This document shows, piece by piece, positions 10,681 to 21,204 of a stretch of 64,000 bases of DNA (position 1 is its first letter; the number at the start of each line of letters is the position of its first letter). Below the pieces are notes generated by a model that was not told where the DNA came from, ran no database searches, and saw only the letters and a list, made by a program, of their open reading frames with translations. Where the stretch lies: assembly GCA_903772945.1 (NCBI GenBank), contig CAICTM010000010.1, positions 171,064 to 235,063 of the forward strand, in the 5' to 3' direction. The position numbers were made by a program, and so were the translations under genes. This stretch comes from Seminavis robusta (lineage: Eukaryota > Bacillariophyta > Bacillariophyceae > Naviculales > Naviculaceae).

Positions 10681-13147
10681 ATGATGATGAAACGACCCAC
10701 CAGCCCCACTGAAGGTAAGACATACTCAGATTGGCTCTAGACAGCACCTGGCTACATATAGCTAGCTAGCTTAGAGCTCTTAGCTATGCCTGGCTGGTAC
10801 TGACTTAGCTTAACTTAAACTGATCTCATCTCATCATCTCATCTTGTCCACCTTATTGTTTGCTGCTACCTTTCCTGCTTCTTGGTCTTGGTCTTGGTCT
10901 TCACTCTACTTCCTACCGGCAACACCAGTGGGAACAAGCTCCAACAGCAGTACCGGTTCCAACAGCTCTAGTAGCAGAGGACCCCTCAAGAAGAAAATCA
11001 AAAGAGAAATGGATGCCACTACTACTATTGCCCAAGCACCCAATGACAATCAAGACTTGAATGGACTTCAAGACAATCGATATGCACCCGGACCTTCACC
11101 TGGACCTTCACCTGGACCTTCACCTGAAGCTGCCACATCCTCAAAACAGTATTCATCTGCCACCGCCAGTACAACTGAACAAGAGTCAGCCGATGATGCT
11201 GATACAGGGTCCACCACGGGAGTCGGAGGCACCAGTGCGGAGGAAGACACACCCGCCGTGGCACCTCCTCCTCCTCCTCCCTCAGCTGCAGCGGCTGTCA
11301 CTGCCGCCTCCTACGAGTACATGTACCGTGGCGGGGGCAGGATCCGATTGCCCGATAAGCTCATGGAATACCTGAACAAGCAAGTCCTGCCAGACATTCT
11401 CTGGTGGCATCCAGACGGTGAAGGATTCGCCTTTGACACGAAAAAGATACAGTCCACCTTCTTGGACAAACACTTTCGCGGGACAAAGCTGGCTTCATTC
11501 ATTCGCAGTCTCAATCGATGGTAAGGCTTGTCGATACGATCCAATTCAGATGCTTCATGTTGGCCTTCATGACATGCCCTATCACACGCTCACATCAACG
11601 CTTGTCTCTCTCATCTCATTTCATATCATCCATACAGGGGCTTTCGCAGAGTATTCTACCATTCTTTGCCCAAGAATGCCCTCTCCTTCCACCACCCCTT
11701 GTTCCGCAAGGATCAACCACATCTTGTCAGGGACATGAAAATGGTATCATACACCAGCACCAGCGAAAGGAAGGCAGCCGCAAAGTCAAAGGAAGACGAA
11801 GCCAAGCAGCAGGATTCACCAGCAAGCAGTCGCAGCAACAGCCCACCAAGCATGGCGCCTGCCTCCGCTGGGGTTCAGGAACAGGTACAAGTCAGTGTAC
11901 AACCGCAAGCACAAGTCAGTGTACAACCGCAAGCACAAGTACAGGCACAGGCACCGACAAGTCTACTGCCACAGGCGCAAGCAGTTCCACAACTCCAGCA
12001 GCAACAACAGCAGCAACAACAGCAAAACACGCAGCTCGCTCAAGCTCAGGCAATCCTACAGGCGTCTGGATTGCAAGTGTCCCTCGACGCATTGGTTCAA
12101 ACCATCATGACCGGGGAGCAGCCAGCACCAGCGGCTCCCTCGCCTCAACCACCCATGGTCGATCAGGCACAGCTCATACAACAACTTGCGGCCATGCAAC
12201 AGCAACCGCAGCCAGCACCCGCCCCGCAAGTGCTATCCATTGATCAGGCTCAACTCATCCAGCAAATTGCAGCCTTTCAACAGCTACAGCAGCCTGCGCC
12301 CTCCCCACAAGCGCCGTCCATCGATCAGACTGAGCTCATACAGCAGATTGCAGCATTTCAACAGCTACAGCAGCCAGCACTCTCCCCACCAGCGCCATCC
12401 ATGGATCAGAATCAGCTCATACAGCAGATTGCAGCATTTCAACAGCTACAGCAGCCACAGCCAGCACCGGTGCCTCAACCGCTGTGCGTGGATCCATCAC
12501 AGCTCATGCAGCAGATTGCCGCCATTCAGCAGTCACCATTGCAGCCGCATGTCAAACAAGCTCTTGTCCAAGAACTGGTGGCCGCCAGCCAGCAAGTGCA
12601 GCAACAAACCCTACATGCACCGCCCCCCGCACAGGACCAATCACAGCTTATCCTACAAGCTCTGCTTCCTCACTTGCAACAGCAGCAGCAAAACCAGGCA
12701 ACCACATCCACAAATACCAATGCAGTCTCGCTGGCCTCGACTGGCGCAGTTGCACAACATAGCCCCTTCTTGACAGCAGTTGCGAATGCCTTGACCCAGG
12801 CATCCCCAGTGCAAATGCTCCAAGTGTTGCAGCAGCAGCAAGCTCCTGCACCGGCGCCCGTTGCTGCGCAAGGACCTTTCCGTTCTTCCTCCCCCCCAAA
12901 CTCCATGCTGAGCGCGTTGCAGAACGCGGCCGCGGCCCAGCAGCAAGATGGTCAACAAGTGCAAGCGCAACTCCAAGAGCAGCAGCGTCAAACGATTCTC
13001 CAGTTGATGGAATCTCAGCAGCGTCTCGGTTCATTGCAAAGTGGTATGCAAGTGTTGACAGCTGCCCGGCAATCTCAAGAAGAGACGAATGTCAATGGAA
13101 ACCAAATCGACGGCGAAAACAGCGGCAGACCCGGTGCGCTTGGCTGA
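10681..13147 (+). CDS. heat-shock-factor-type transcription factor, Gln-rich
   Basis: Three exons (10681..10714, 10929..11520, 11638..13147) give 711 residues. Exon 1 holds only 11 codons (MMMKRPTSPTE). The joins keep phase, and the second intron splits the Trp codon of the DNA-binding domain. That domain (about residues 145-240) shows LPDKLMEYL, the F-L-D-K-H-F-R-G-T-K-L-ASFIRSLNRW-GFRRV core of HSF recognition helices and a following FRKDQPHLVRDM. It should bind heat-shock-element-type DNA in the nucleus. N-terminal to it is a Ser/Pro-rich region with a basic stretch (KKKIKRE) and GPSPGPSPGPSP repeats. C-terminal to it I see no clear HR-A/B leucine heptad. Instead there are about 450 residues rich in Gln, Pro and Ala, with five phased copies of an amphipathic unit (DQxQLIQQIAAFQQLQQP), probably an activation or self-association region. 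HSFs are expanded in diatoms, so the target need not be heat shock. Confidence 0.88.
12161..12550 (+). repeat. 81-bp coding repeats in HSF-type gene
   Basis: Five copies start at GAT codons 12161, 12242, 12323, 12404 and 12491, spaced 81, 81, 81 and 87 bp. Each encodes a 27-residue unit with a helix-prone Gln/Ile/Leu/Ala half and a Pro/Ala/Ser half. Confidence 0.9.
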
Positions 13148-15288
13148 GACGACATTTATTTCGATTGGGTCATACATTTACATTGTGCATTGAATTAGTT
13201 CAGTGCTCCTACATGGTTCTTATTCCTCCGTCTTCCCTGTCCCTGGTATACGTTGCTTCGAGCTTCTCAGCGGAAACTATATCTGCAGTTCATGACATTA
13301 CACCAATATACATAGATGCTTCTACACTTTAAATTTTTCTTCTTGGATTTTATCTTTGATAGTCGTTACTTGATGGATGTTGACGGATTGCAACCGATAA
13401 TGACGGCCGGGCAACCCTAGATGTTGTGTGCAGTCACGTGCTGGACGCTCTATCAAGGAGTGCCTCGATTCGAGTGTCCAACGCAAACCCCAAGCGCAGC
13501 TGGTCGGGCTCTTCAAGCTCAATTGGCACTTCTTCTCCCCGCTTCCGGGCCGCCGGGACTCAGGCTTTCTTCTTGCCTGTTTCTTGATGGTGGCTCTTGC
13601 CAGCCAGAGATCCGCCTTAGAGCTGGAGAAGCCAATCGATATCCAACGGTTGAGCACTTGTGTCGACTCTTGGCCTCTTTATCCACTTCAAGTTGCAGGG
13701 AGATGCAAGTGTTGCTATGTTTTGGTCTTCAAACTCGAACGGGCAAGCAAAGAAGCACGGTTCAAATCTAGTTGAGCCTTGATTCCGTACCGGTAGGCAT
13801 TTGCTCTGTTTCGGGTGTTGGCTTGTACCGGTACCGGTAGGCATCGGGCAATTGATCTCCCGTTTAGAAAAGTTGACCGTAGCTGGTTGCGGGCAACTTT
13901 GGCGTCAGGCTGCGTCTCAGGGATATTCGGGATTGGCTTCGGGGGACTTGAGTCCGACTCGACTGACTCGACTGCCACTCTCCTGCTACTACTAGCTAGC
14001 TAATAGTACTCTGCTACTACCGTGGGACCGTACTGGAGAGCTAGACTGGCTAGCTCGAGACATACATGTAGATTGTCGCTCATTGGCAAATTCAGTCTCC
14101 GTATTGTTTCTGGCTGAACCAACCAGCTGCCTCCCAACCTATTAATAGCTACGGGGGTCAATGGTCAAAGACGCCGAGCCATTTATTAGATGCGGCTGCA
14201 GAGACACATTATTACATGGGGACCAGAGAATGATCCAATACTACAATTGCCAGATAGACTACTACCGTAGCACCAAGCTTGCACCTTACCCACCCAACTA
14301 TGTAACTATGTATGTTTGCTACTTGCTACACCCATACCGGTAGCACCCACACTCTCAGTAGTCATTCAACATCCAACAGCACAGCAAACCAGAGCTGCAA
14401 CCCAGTACCGGAACTACTGTACCATTCGACTTACATTCATCAGATAGATCTATCTTTCATCCATTGCAGATGCCAGTGTTTCAGTGTTGCCTGGTTTGCC
14501 TGGTTGGGGGTTTGGGGTTTGGGAGGTGACTGTAACCATTCGGGTCTGCCAGCTGGTTCATTATTAAATTTTTCTGTCCCAGCTGTTTCCAATGCGACGC
14601 GAGGATGGCAGAAGGCACTCGGAGTAAGACCAGTCTTTAAATACGTGAAAGAAAAGAATCCTTCTTTGGGGATCGCTCACAATGGCCTTTCTGATCCAAC
14701 TAGTGACCACTTAATAAATTAATTAGAGTACGCTTAGAAATATAATTAATGTCCTGTTTTGAAGAGCAGCTGCAATGACTACAAGTTCAACTGAGGATAA
14801 TAGGGATGAAGAAACCAGTTTCTCTCTACATGTACTCCCCTTCGGCTTCTCAAATTTCAGTCTTCGAATCTCAACATCCAACGTGTCGTATTAATTTTTT
14901 TAATTAATTTTCAGTAAGCGCGGTCTGCGGAAAGATCGCTTGAAGAAGAAACAACCGGTACTAGCTAGCTCTAGCCAATAGCCAAAAAAAGAAATCCGAA
15001 TGCCTGGCATGCATACATGTACCGAATGGTTACGCTCCATCACTCCACAAGATCTAAAGTGTTTTGCTCTCATAATCTGAACTTGGTTGCACCAAGAACA
15101 GGAAAACAGTGAGCTGATAGCTAGTTGCTGCTGGGTAACCTGGTAGCTACCTCTCTAGCTAGCTAGCTGTAGTGAGCCATTCAAGGGTGCTCAGTTGACT
15201 CTCATAAAGCTATCTATCTTTAGCTATCTATCTAAAGCTATACTATATAGCCATATAGGCAGCTATCTATCTTATAGCTATCTAAAGA
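13148..15288. other. intergenic
   Basis: No supportable gene in 2.1 kb. Three TACCGGTA palindromes occur at 13788-13835, two of them overlapping, with another near 14334. Immediately before the next start codon lies a pyrimidine-rich CTATCTAT repeat tract. Confidence 0.5.
15205..15286. repeat. CTATCTAT/AGCTATCT repeat tract before start codon
   Basis: Degenerate repeats of CTATCTATC and TAGCTATC occupy the 80 bp directly upstream of the ATG at 15289. They are presumably in the 5' untranslated region or core promoter. Confidence 0.7.
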
Positions 15289-16791
15289 ATGAAGAAGGAA
15301 AGATCCAATTCCTTGGTGAGCAGTGGTGGCAAGAGTGCCAAGAGTGCCAAGAGTTCCAAGACTACTACTAAAAGTTCCAAGATTGGTAAAAATGACAAGA
15401 GTGAAAAGAGTGTTACTACGAGAACCTATGATAGTGACAGCAGCCTGAGTGTGAATGCCCGTTGGAGTCGAGTAGAAGAAGGAGTGGAACTGTTTGACGA
15501 GTTTTTGAAGAGTAGCGGAAGCATTTGTTTGCCCGCTGATTTCCGTTGGGCCATTGCACTGGAGGCTCGTCATTGCTGGACTGGTTGTGCTGGATGCCAA
15601 GAACTCAACCAAGGCAAGACTTGTGAGAGAAATGGATCTGCTTATTCTCTCCTCAAGTCTGTCACGCACACTTCTTCTCCTGATCTACCTTACTCTGTCA
15701 CTGATAGAGCTAGTTGGGAAAAGGTCAGGCTGCTGGTGCACACTGCCATCAACCATCAAGCTAGAGCTGAGCAGCATTGGTATCAGTCGACCATCAAGTC
15801 TCTCTCCCATACTTCCATCATTCCCAAGCACGTTTACAAAAGCAAAAACACTCCTGCAGCTTCAAGCAGTAATAGTGTTGCTAGTGACAGTGAGAACAGC
15901 ACTGATGATCAGGACAGACACAAACTTCTCATTGCTACACTCTTTTCAGAGATATTGGCCACTGTCATGCTTTCTCATGTCATTCATGTGGTTTACAAGG
16001 CCAATGGCTTGCAAGCACCTGATCTCCCACCCTTTCAACTCATTGAACAAGAATTGGAAAACAAGGACACTCTCAAGTGCACCTACCAAGATGTTGCCAC
16101 TGCTGGAATGATGCGCAAGGGAAAGACTGTACGATGGCCTACGAAAGACAACAAGGCTTCTCATGTTCCCATCATCATAAGCAAGGACATTGACGTGCAC
16201 AGTCAGGCTTGGCAGGCTTTCCCCAAACAGACCCAAGAATATCTCATGGCAAACATGCTAGACATGCATCCAATGTCGGGACTCACACTTTGCCCCGCCT
16301 ACATGGCTCTCTGTGGCACCATTATTGGAGCCAAGATTGGATTGCCCGAAACCATTGGAGCCACCCCCTGGAAAACACTTGAAAAGAAAAAATACTGTAC
16401 CCAGGGAGGATTCACAAGAGCCGATTGGGAACTCGTACAAGCTGTCGTGGGCGAAGCCTACGAAACTGTTTTCTGACAGACATTTCATGCCTCCGTCCGG
16501 CTAGGGCTGGTCGGAGGTAAGGCGCCACAATCCAATCGAGAATTGCTCCTCGTACTATTGTGCCAAACGCTCACGGCAAAACCACTGCAGAGTACCATTC
16601 TACAAAATGTCGTCACTCGATTGCAGAACGAGTTGGGAGACGCCACGCTTCTCGAAGGCGCTTGTGCCTTGGCATATGCCGAAGCCTATGGAAAGGTTAC
16701 TGATCTATCCGGTCTACAACCCATCCCAAAACCATTTCTTTACATCATGACAAAAGTCATCCCCGTGCTCAAGTACTTTTCAAAAGACTAA
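15289..16791 (+). CDS. unrecognised protein with in-frame TGA at 16474
   Basis: From ATG 15289 the frame runs 395 residues to a TGA at 16474-16476. It then continues in the same frame, without another stop, for about 105 more codons to a TAA at 16789. The downstream part (for example LLVLLCQTLTAKPLQ, ALAYAEAYGKV, then FLYIMTKVIPVLKYF) looks as protein-like as the upstream part. The N-terminus is Lys/Ser-rich. Around residues 80-105 is LEARHCWTGCAGCQE with a CxxC pair; a hydrophobic helical segment lies near residue 225. The mainly helical look and CxxC loosely recall AhpD-like folds, but I do not claim that family. The TGA could be a nonsense mutation, a selenocysteine codon, readthrough, or part of a very short intron ending at TTTTCTGACAG. 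If the TGA is a true stop, the product is 395 residues. Confidence 0.7.
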
Positions 16792-18103
16792 CTTTCCAGG
16801 CAAAGCAACGCAACTCAATGCAATGCACAACGTTCGTCGATGGGAACAATGCAATCGCGTGGGGATCACGTCGTCGTCGGATGGATTGATGAAAGGATGG
16901 GTCGAGCAAACGGGGAACAGCGACCACTAACCAAACAAAAACTACACGGATTAAACAAGGACAAGGACGGGACTTTTGAGCATCGACGTTACAATGGACA
17001 GCGAGACGACACAATCAACGAGAACGCAGCCAATCGTCCATGCACCGTAGCACACACACCAAACATCTCGATACGCTTGTGAATGACGGGATCTTTGCTC
17101 CGACAGAGGAAGAATCTCTGAGAGACAAGCTTATACGATGTATGGTGTGGTTGAGGAGGCTGCGGTGTGTTTTTCCTGGGAAGAGAGTTGGTGAATGACG
17201 AGACGAACCTGATCTTTGGTCTTCTCTGAAAACAAACTCTACAGGCATCTGGGTGGTGGTGGTGGTGGTGGTGGTGGTGGTTCTGGTCCCATCGTGATGG
17301 AGCAGCTCATCTACAGGCTCGATAGTGAAACGATATTAGGTATTCTCTTACATTTTACAAGAACTTTTTTCAAGCTCTCTCCAAGCCTATCCCGTTCAAC
17401 AAAATCGTTTTGCTGGCTGGGTGTATGCTTTTCCATGTCGCTCCCTCCTCACGATCGTTCCCATTCAGCTGGATTGCCTTTTCCATGCAAAGACAGTGGC
17501 GAACCCCAAACAACCTGTATCAATCGCGGCATGACATCCCGAAACCCTTCCCGTCATGCTGCGATCGTTGTTCGCTCTTCTGTCTTGTTTTGCGCCAGCC
17601 AGGTCCACAGGCATGTCCAACAAGCCACATCATTGCTTGTCCTGGATGATCTATCAAGGCAAACACGGTGAGAAACTCGATAGATCTTCTTGGGCTGACT
17701 CGAGGATGAAAAAAGGAACTGAACTGAATCGAATCTGCTTCACTCTCGTAAAATGGAAGCGGAAGATATCCTGGGCTTGGGTGAGAGACCACCGGCATTC
17801 TGTCGAGTGCGTTCGAGTTGCTTGATGATCAAGCATCACGTTGTGAAAGCTTGGCGAGTTTATAGAAAGTGGATGTCGGAAGGCGGAGTTTAATTACGAG
17901 GTGAGTTGCTTGTGACAAATGACGTGTGGATGATGAAGATGATGATACAGGAACGGAAAGAGGGGAGAAAGGGGAAGCAGTATACGACTGTATCAGACAC
18001 AAGGAAACATTTATGCAGAGAGGGCACAGGAGGTGGTATTGCATTGATCAACTTGCTTGATTGACTAATTCATTCAATCAATCAAATCAAATCGATCGAT
18101 CCC
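16792..18103. other. intergenic between convergent genes
   Basis: No supportable gene. It separates two convergently transcribed genes and must hold both 3' ends. It contains a (GGT)n microsatellite at 17252. I looked for a SECIS-like ATGA...AA...GA hairpin after 16791 and found none that was convincing. Confidence 0.5.
17252..17281. repeat. (GGT)10 microsatellite
   Basis: Ten perfect GGT units in noncoding sequence. Confidence 0.95.
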
Positions 18104-19597
18104 TTATGCCTGCCCCATTGATTTCAATACACTCTGCAGCTTTGCTGTGATTTCACCCGCCCGATAAGACAAAGATGTCGATACACCCGCTTGTGGTGCT
18201 GCTGCTGCAGCTGCTGCTGCTCTTGCATCTGTGGTGTGGTTCGTGTTGGTGAGCTTGGGTGGCGTGCCTTCTCCATACTTTCCAGGGCGGACCAAGGTGC
18301 TTGTACAGGACTGATTGCAACAGTGGGGTGGTGCGGCGATGGAGAGCAGCTTGACGGGATGTCTGAGGTTGTTTTGGGGAGATGATGGTCGCCTGCTGCT
18401 TTTGTTTGAATGTTTCTGGTTACCGTTGTCTCCAAAGCCAGGTGGTCCGTTGCCATCTTGCAACTGGAGCTGTTGCAGTTGTTCCTTCTTCCTCTCTTCG
18501 TTGTACCTGTGGTAGTTATTGATCCACCGTGCCTTTACCAATCCCTTGTTACGTCCGTTCTTCTGTCCACGTTGTTCCGTCTCGAGCTGTGGCGTTTCCC
18601 TTGCGGTGGGACTGACTTGCCTTTGAGTTGGTGAACGTGAAGGTGAACTTTTGCGTTTGGTTTGTTTGTGTTGCTTTTCATGACGGTCTTGTCCGTGTTC
18701 GTGTCGGCTGCTTTCCGGTTGTTTGTTCTTGCGTTCTTTGTGCTTTCCTTTATGTTTATGTTTTTGCTTGGGTTTGTCTTCTCTAGGACTTTCTTCTCTG
18801 GGGCTGTCCCGGTCTCTGCTGCCGCTGTAGTCCGACGGTGGTTGTTGCTGAACTTCTCGTACTACATGCACTGCTTCCTCGTCGTCTTCTGGTTCGCGTC
18901 CACTTTCGTAGAGACATTCATACGAAACTTTGCGTTCCTTGTGTCCCGGTCCTTGATTGCTTGTGGTGACGCAATCTTCCTTGAGGATCCTCACTTTAGA
19001 TGTGGATTTCTCAGCTGGTGGTTGAGGTGTAGTGCTGTTCGTGGTGATGTTTGGGTTTGCCTCGCGGTTACCGGAACGGTTGCGCATGATTGGTTTAGTG
19101 GAAATGACGAGCTTGGGTGCCTTCTTACTGGTGCGGCAACGACCCATCCAGATTGCCTTTTGCCGCACTTCACTGACGTGCTCTCCATAGGACGGTTCTT
19201 CCTTTTGAAATAGTCCTTTCACGCTCTCCACGATCTCCTTGACCGCCGTCATCTCCTTGAGTGGCTGCGTGACGGAATGATGAACATGATACAACTCTTC
19301 GTTGCACTGCCACTCGAGCTGCCTGTAGGAATCGGTCACCATTGAAATGCAGTTGTTGGAGGAGCTTGTAACAATCGTGGGTCGACGGTTACGAGCACTG
19401 CTGGAAGAGGAATCAGTGCCAGCGCTGCTGCTCAGAGTCGTAATGTCGTCCATCTCGAACTCCGCATTTCCATCTCGGTCGACCCAATGAACGTCGCGCT
19501 CTTCCTTCTTTTTCTGAAAGACTCCCACGGGCCGAGTGCCCAGAGAAGCAAAGCGTTTCGGCTTCACAATCTGATTGTTGCTTTCCGCGGCCGTCAT
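18104..19597 (-). CDS. hypothetical disordered basic protein
   Basis: A single-exon, ATG-started frame of 497 residues. The first third contains a possibly folded segment (YRQLEWQCNEELYHVHHSV, then QPLKEMTAVKEIVESVKGL). The middle is low complexity, with KHKHKGKHKERKNK and other Lys/His/Arg/Asp/Glu runs. A basic HRYNEERKKEQLQQLQ stretch follows, then an Ala8 run and Ser/Pro sequence. No catalytic domain is visible. The charge pattern suggests a nucleic-acid-associated or nuclear protein, which is inference. The upstream flank has TAGCTATC and CTAG repeats. Confidence 0.75.
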   Translation of the reverse strand: MTAAESNNQIVKPKRFASLGTRPVGVFQKKKEERDVHWVDRDGNAEFEMDDITTLSSSAGTDSSSSSARNRRPTIVTSSSNNCISMVTDSYRQLEWQCNEELYHVHHSVTQPLKEMTAVKEIVESVKGLFQKEEPSYGEHVSEVRQKAIWMGRCRTSKKAPKLVISTKPIMRNRSGNREANPNITTNSTTPQPPAEKSTSKVRILKEDCVTTSNQGPGHKERKVSYECLYESGREPEDDEEAVHVVREVQQQPPSDYSGSRDRDSPREESPREDKPKQKHKHKGKHKERKNKQPESSRHEHGQDRHEKQHKQTKRKSSPSRSPTQRQVSPTARETPQLETEQRGQKNGRNKGLVKARWINNYHRYNEERKKEQLQQLQLQDGNGPPGFGDNGNQKHSNKSSRRPSSPQNNLRHPVKLLSIAAPPHCCNQSCTSTLVRPGKYGEGTPPKLTNTNHTTDARAAAAAAAAPQAGVSTSLSYRAGEITAKLQSVLKSMGQA

Positions 19598-21204
19598 GGT
19601 CTTTTCTCTATATAGCTATCGCGTTCTCTAGCTAGCTGCTTTATAGCTAGTGGTGTTCACTTGGCTTAGCTTGTCCTTTGTCCTACTACTGGTAGTACGT
19701 GTATTATTAAGGTGGATTCCAGTTCCTCGATTCCTTCTTCTGAGTGAGTGCGCAGCAGCCATGCATGCATCGAGCCACCACTACAGTGTGCCAGTACTGC
19801 ATTGAGTGCGGAGTGCCACGACCACAAACTGTCAACCCTGAACTCAAAACGTTTCCTTTGTCCCTCTTACTTTTGCTTTTGTCGCCCAGCGAAACGCACG
19901 CAACTTAAGCAACCTACTTCACCAGACCGGTCTTGAAGCACCGTTGGCTGTCTAAGAAGGACCCTATAACTTACGTTCGTTCGATTTCTTAGGTCGTTGG
20001 AAACGTGGTGGGGCTCCTCGAAGCTACCAGTATAACTCCCACGCCCCAAAATTATGTTGCCAAGATCGGACGTGCACCTCCGAGCGTTGGCTCGAGAGCT
20101 CAACCAAAAAGACAGCAAACAAATGACGATGGAAGGACCAACAATGCTTCAGCACAACTTGACATATGTATACCTGGTACTGATAGCATACTAACTAGCT
20201 GCTAACTAGCAGCTAGTCGTAGCTATAGGAAGCAGCCAGTGGACAATTTGATCAGCGGAGGAGTGAGGATAGCATGGCTTGCCTTTGTTCTAGTTTTATT
20301 AGCTTTAGGTTAGGTACACAGCTCTCTGTTCAGGGATACCGTAGCTAGCTAGCTACCCTGGTCAGCAGCGCCCCCAAGATACCGATACCAGGTGGAGCTC
20401 ACTGCAGCTTGTTTTCGTTGGCTTTGCTCCGCTGTCAGCGGTACTGTCACAACCGGTGCTTCCGGAGCCGCACGACATTCGTGCCTTTGGTTTTACAAGG
20501 CGTTGTGTTGAGCCGGACCAGCCAGCTCCTTCACGCAAGCCAGGCAAGCTCAATTTTGCATTAGGGTTAGGGAACCTACAGCGACAGCCCATAAACGACA
20601 CATTGTAAGCCTCATTGTTTTGTCTTGATCACCTCTTCTATCCGCGTACCGGTATACATCAAGGCAGCTCCTTGGTTGCTTCCAGCATTGCAAGTTCCTT
20701 GATACAAGACGTCTTCATATGCGTAGCTCTGTACTATCCGCAGCAATCCCACTAGATCAACCGTCGCTGTGTTTCTTCGCCTCGGCCCCTGGTTGTACCA
20801 GCCGCACATAGAAAACCAATGTCATTGGTTCTGACCAAGCCTGTTTCAGACTGCTGGACTGGGAAATTTGAGAGATACTTCTTTTTTCTCAAGCAGAATT
20901 CGTTGCAGGTAATACCCTTCAATTCCATTGCTCACTGCGATCATCCAGACAGACAGCCAGACAGCCAGACAGATACCCCACACTGTACCACCGTCTTATT
21001 CTGAACAGATCTGTTGGTCCTTCGTTCTTGGCTTTAAGCAGCTTTTAGGGCGGGAAGCAGAGGAAGGAAGCAAGCAACAATAGTGCAAGCCCCGGTATTG
21101 CTGGTGCAGCGGTCAGGCGAAGTCAAAGGTATCCTCCCATTATCATATCTTGGCGAAAATAGCTAATCACCGCAGCCACTACCACGTATTTGTACCCGCT
21201 TGCA
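19598..21204. other. intergenic between divergent genes
   Basis: No supportable gene in 1.6 kb. Start codons on either side point away from each other, so both promoters lie here. Contains a CTAG run near 20345, one TACCGGTA near 20647 and short CAGA repeats near 20950. Confidence 0.5.

Noticed and set aside
16792-17100. Possible SECIS hairpin for the in-frame TGA
   Set aside because: A weak GGTCG/CGACC stem near 16898 has ATGA nearby, but the spacing is wrong and the 3' GA partner is missing.
17216-17671. Frame with a Gly run
   Set aside because: The Gly run is just the (GGT)n microsatellite; the rest has no protein-like features.
18662-19213. 183-codon plus-strand frame
   Set aside because: It lies antisense to the better supported basic protein; its composition is what the complement of Lys/Arg/Ser codons would give.
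20561-20572. TTAGGGTTAGGG telomere-like word
   Set aside because: Only two units, too few to call an interstitial telomere.
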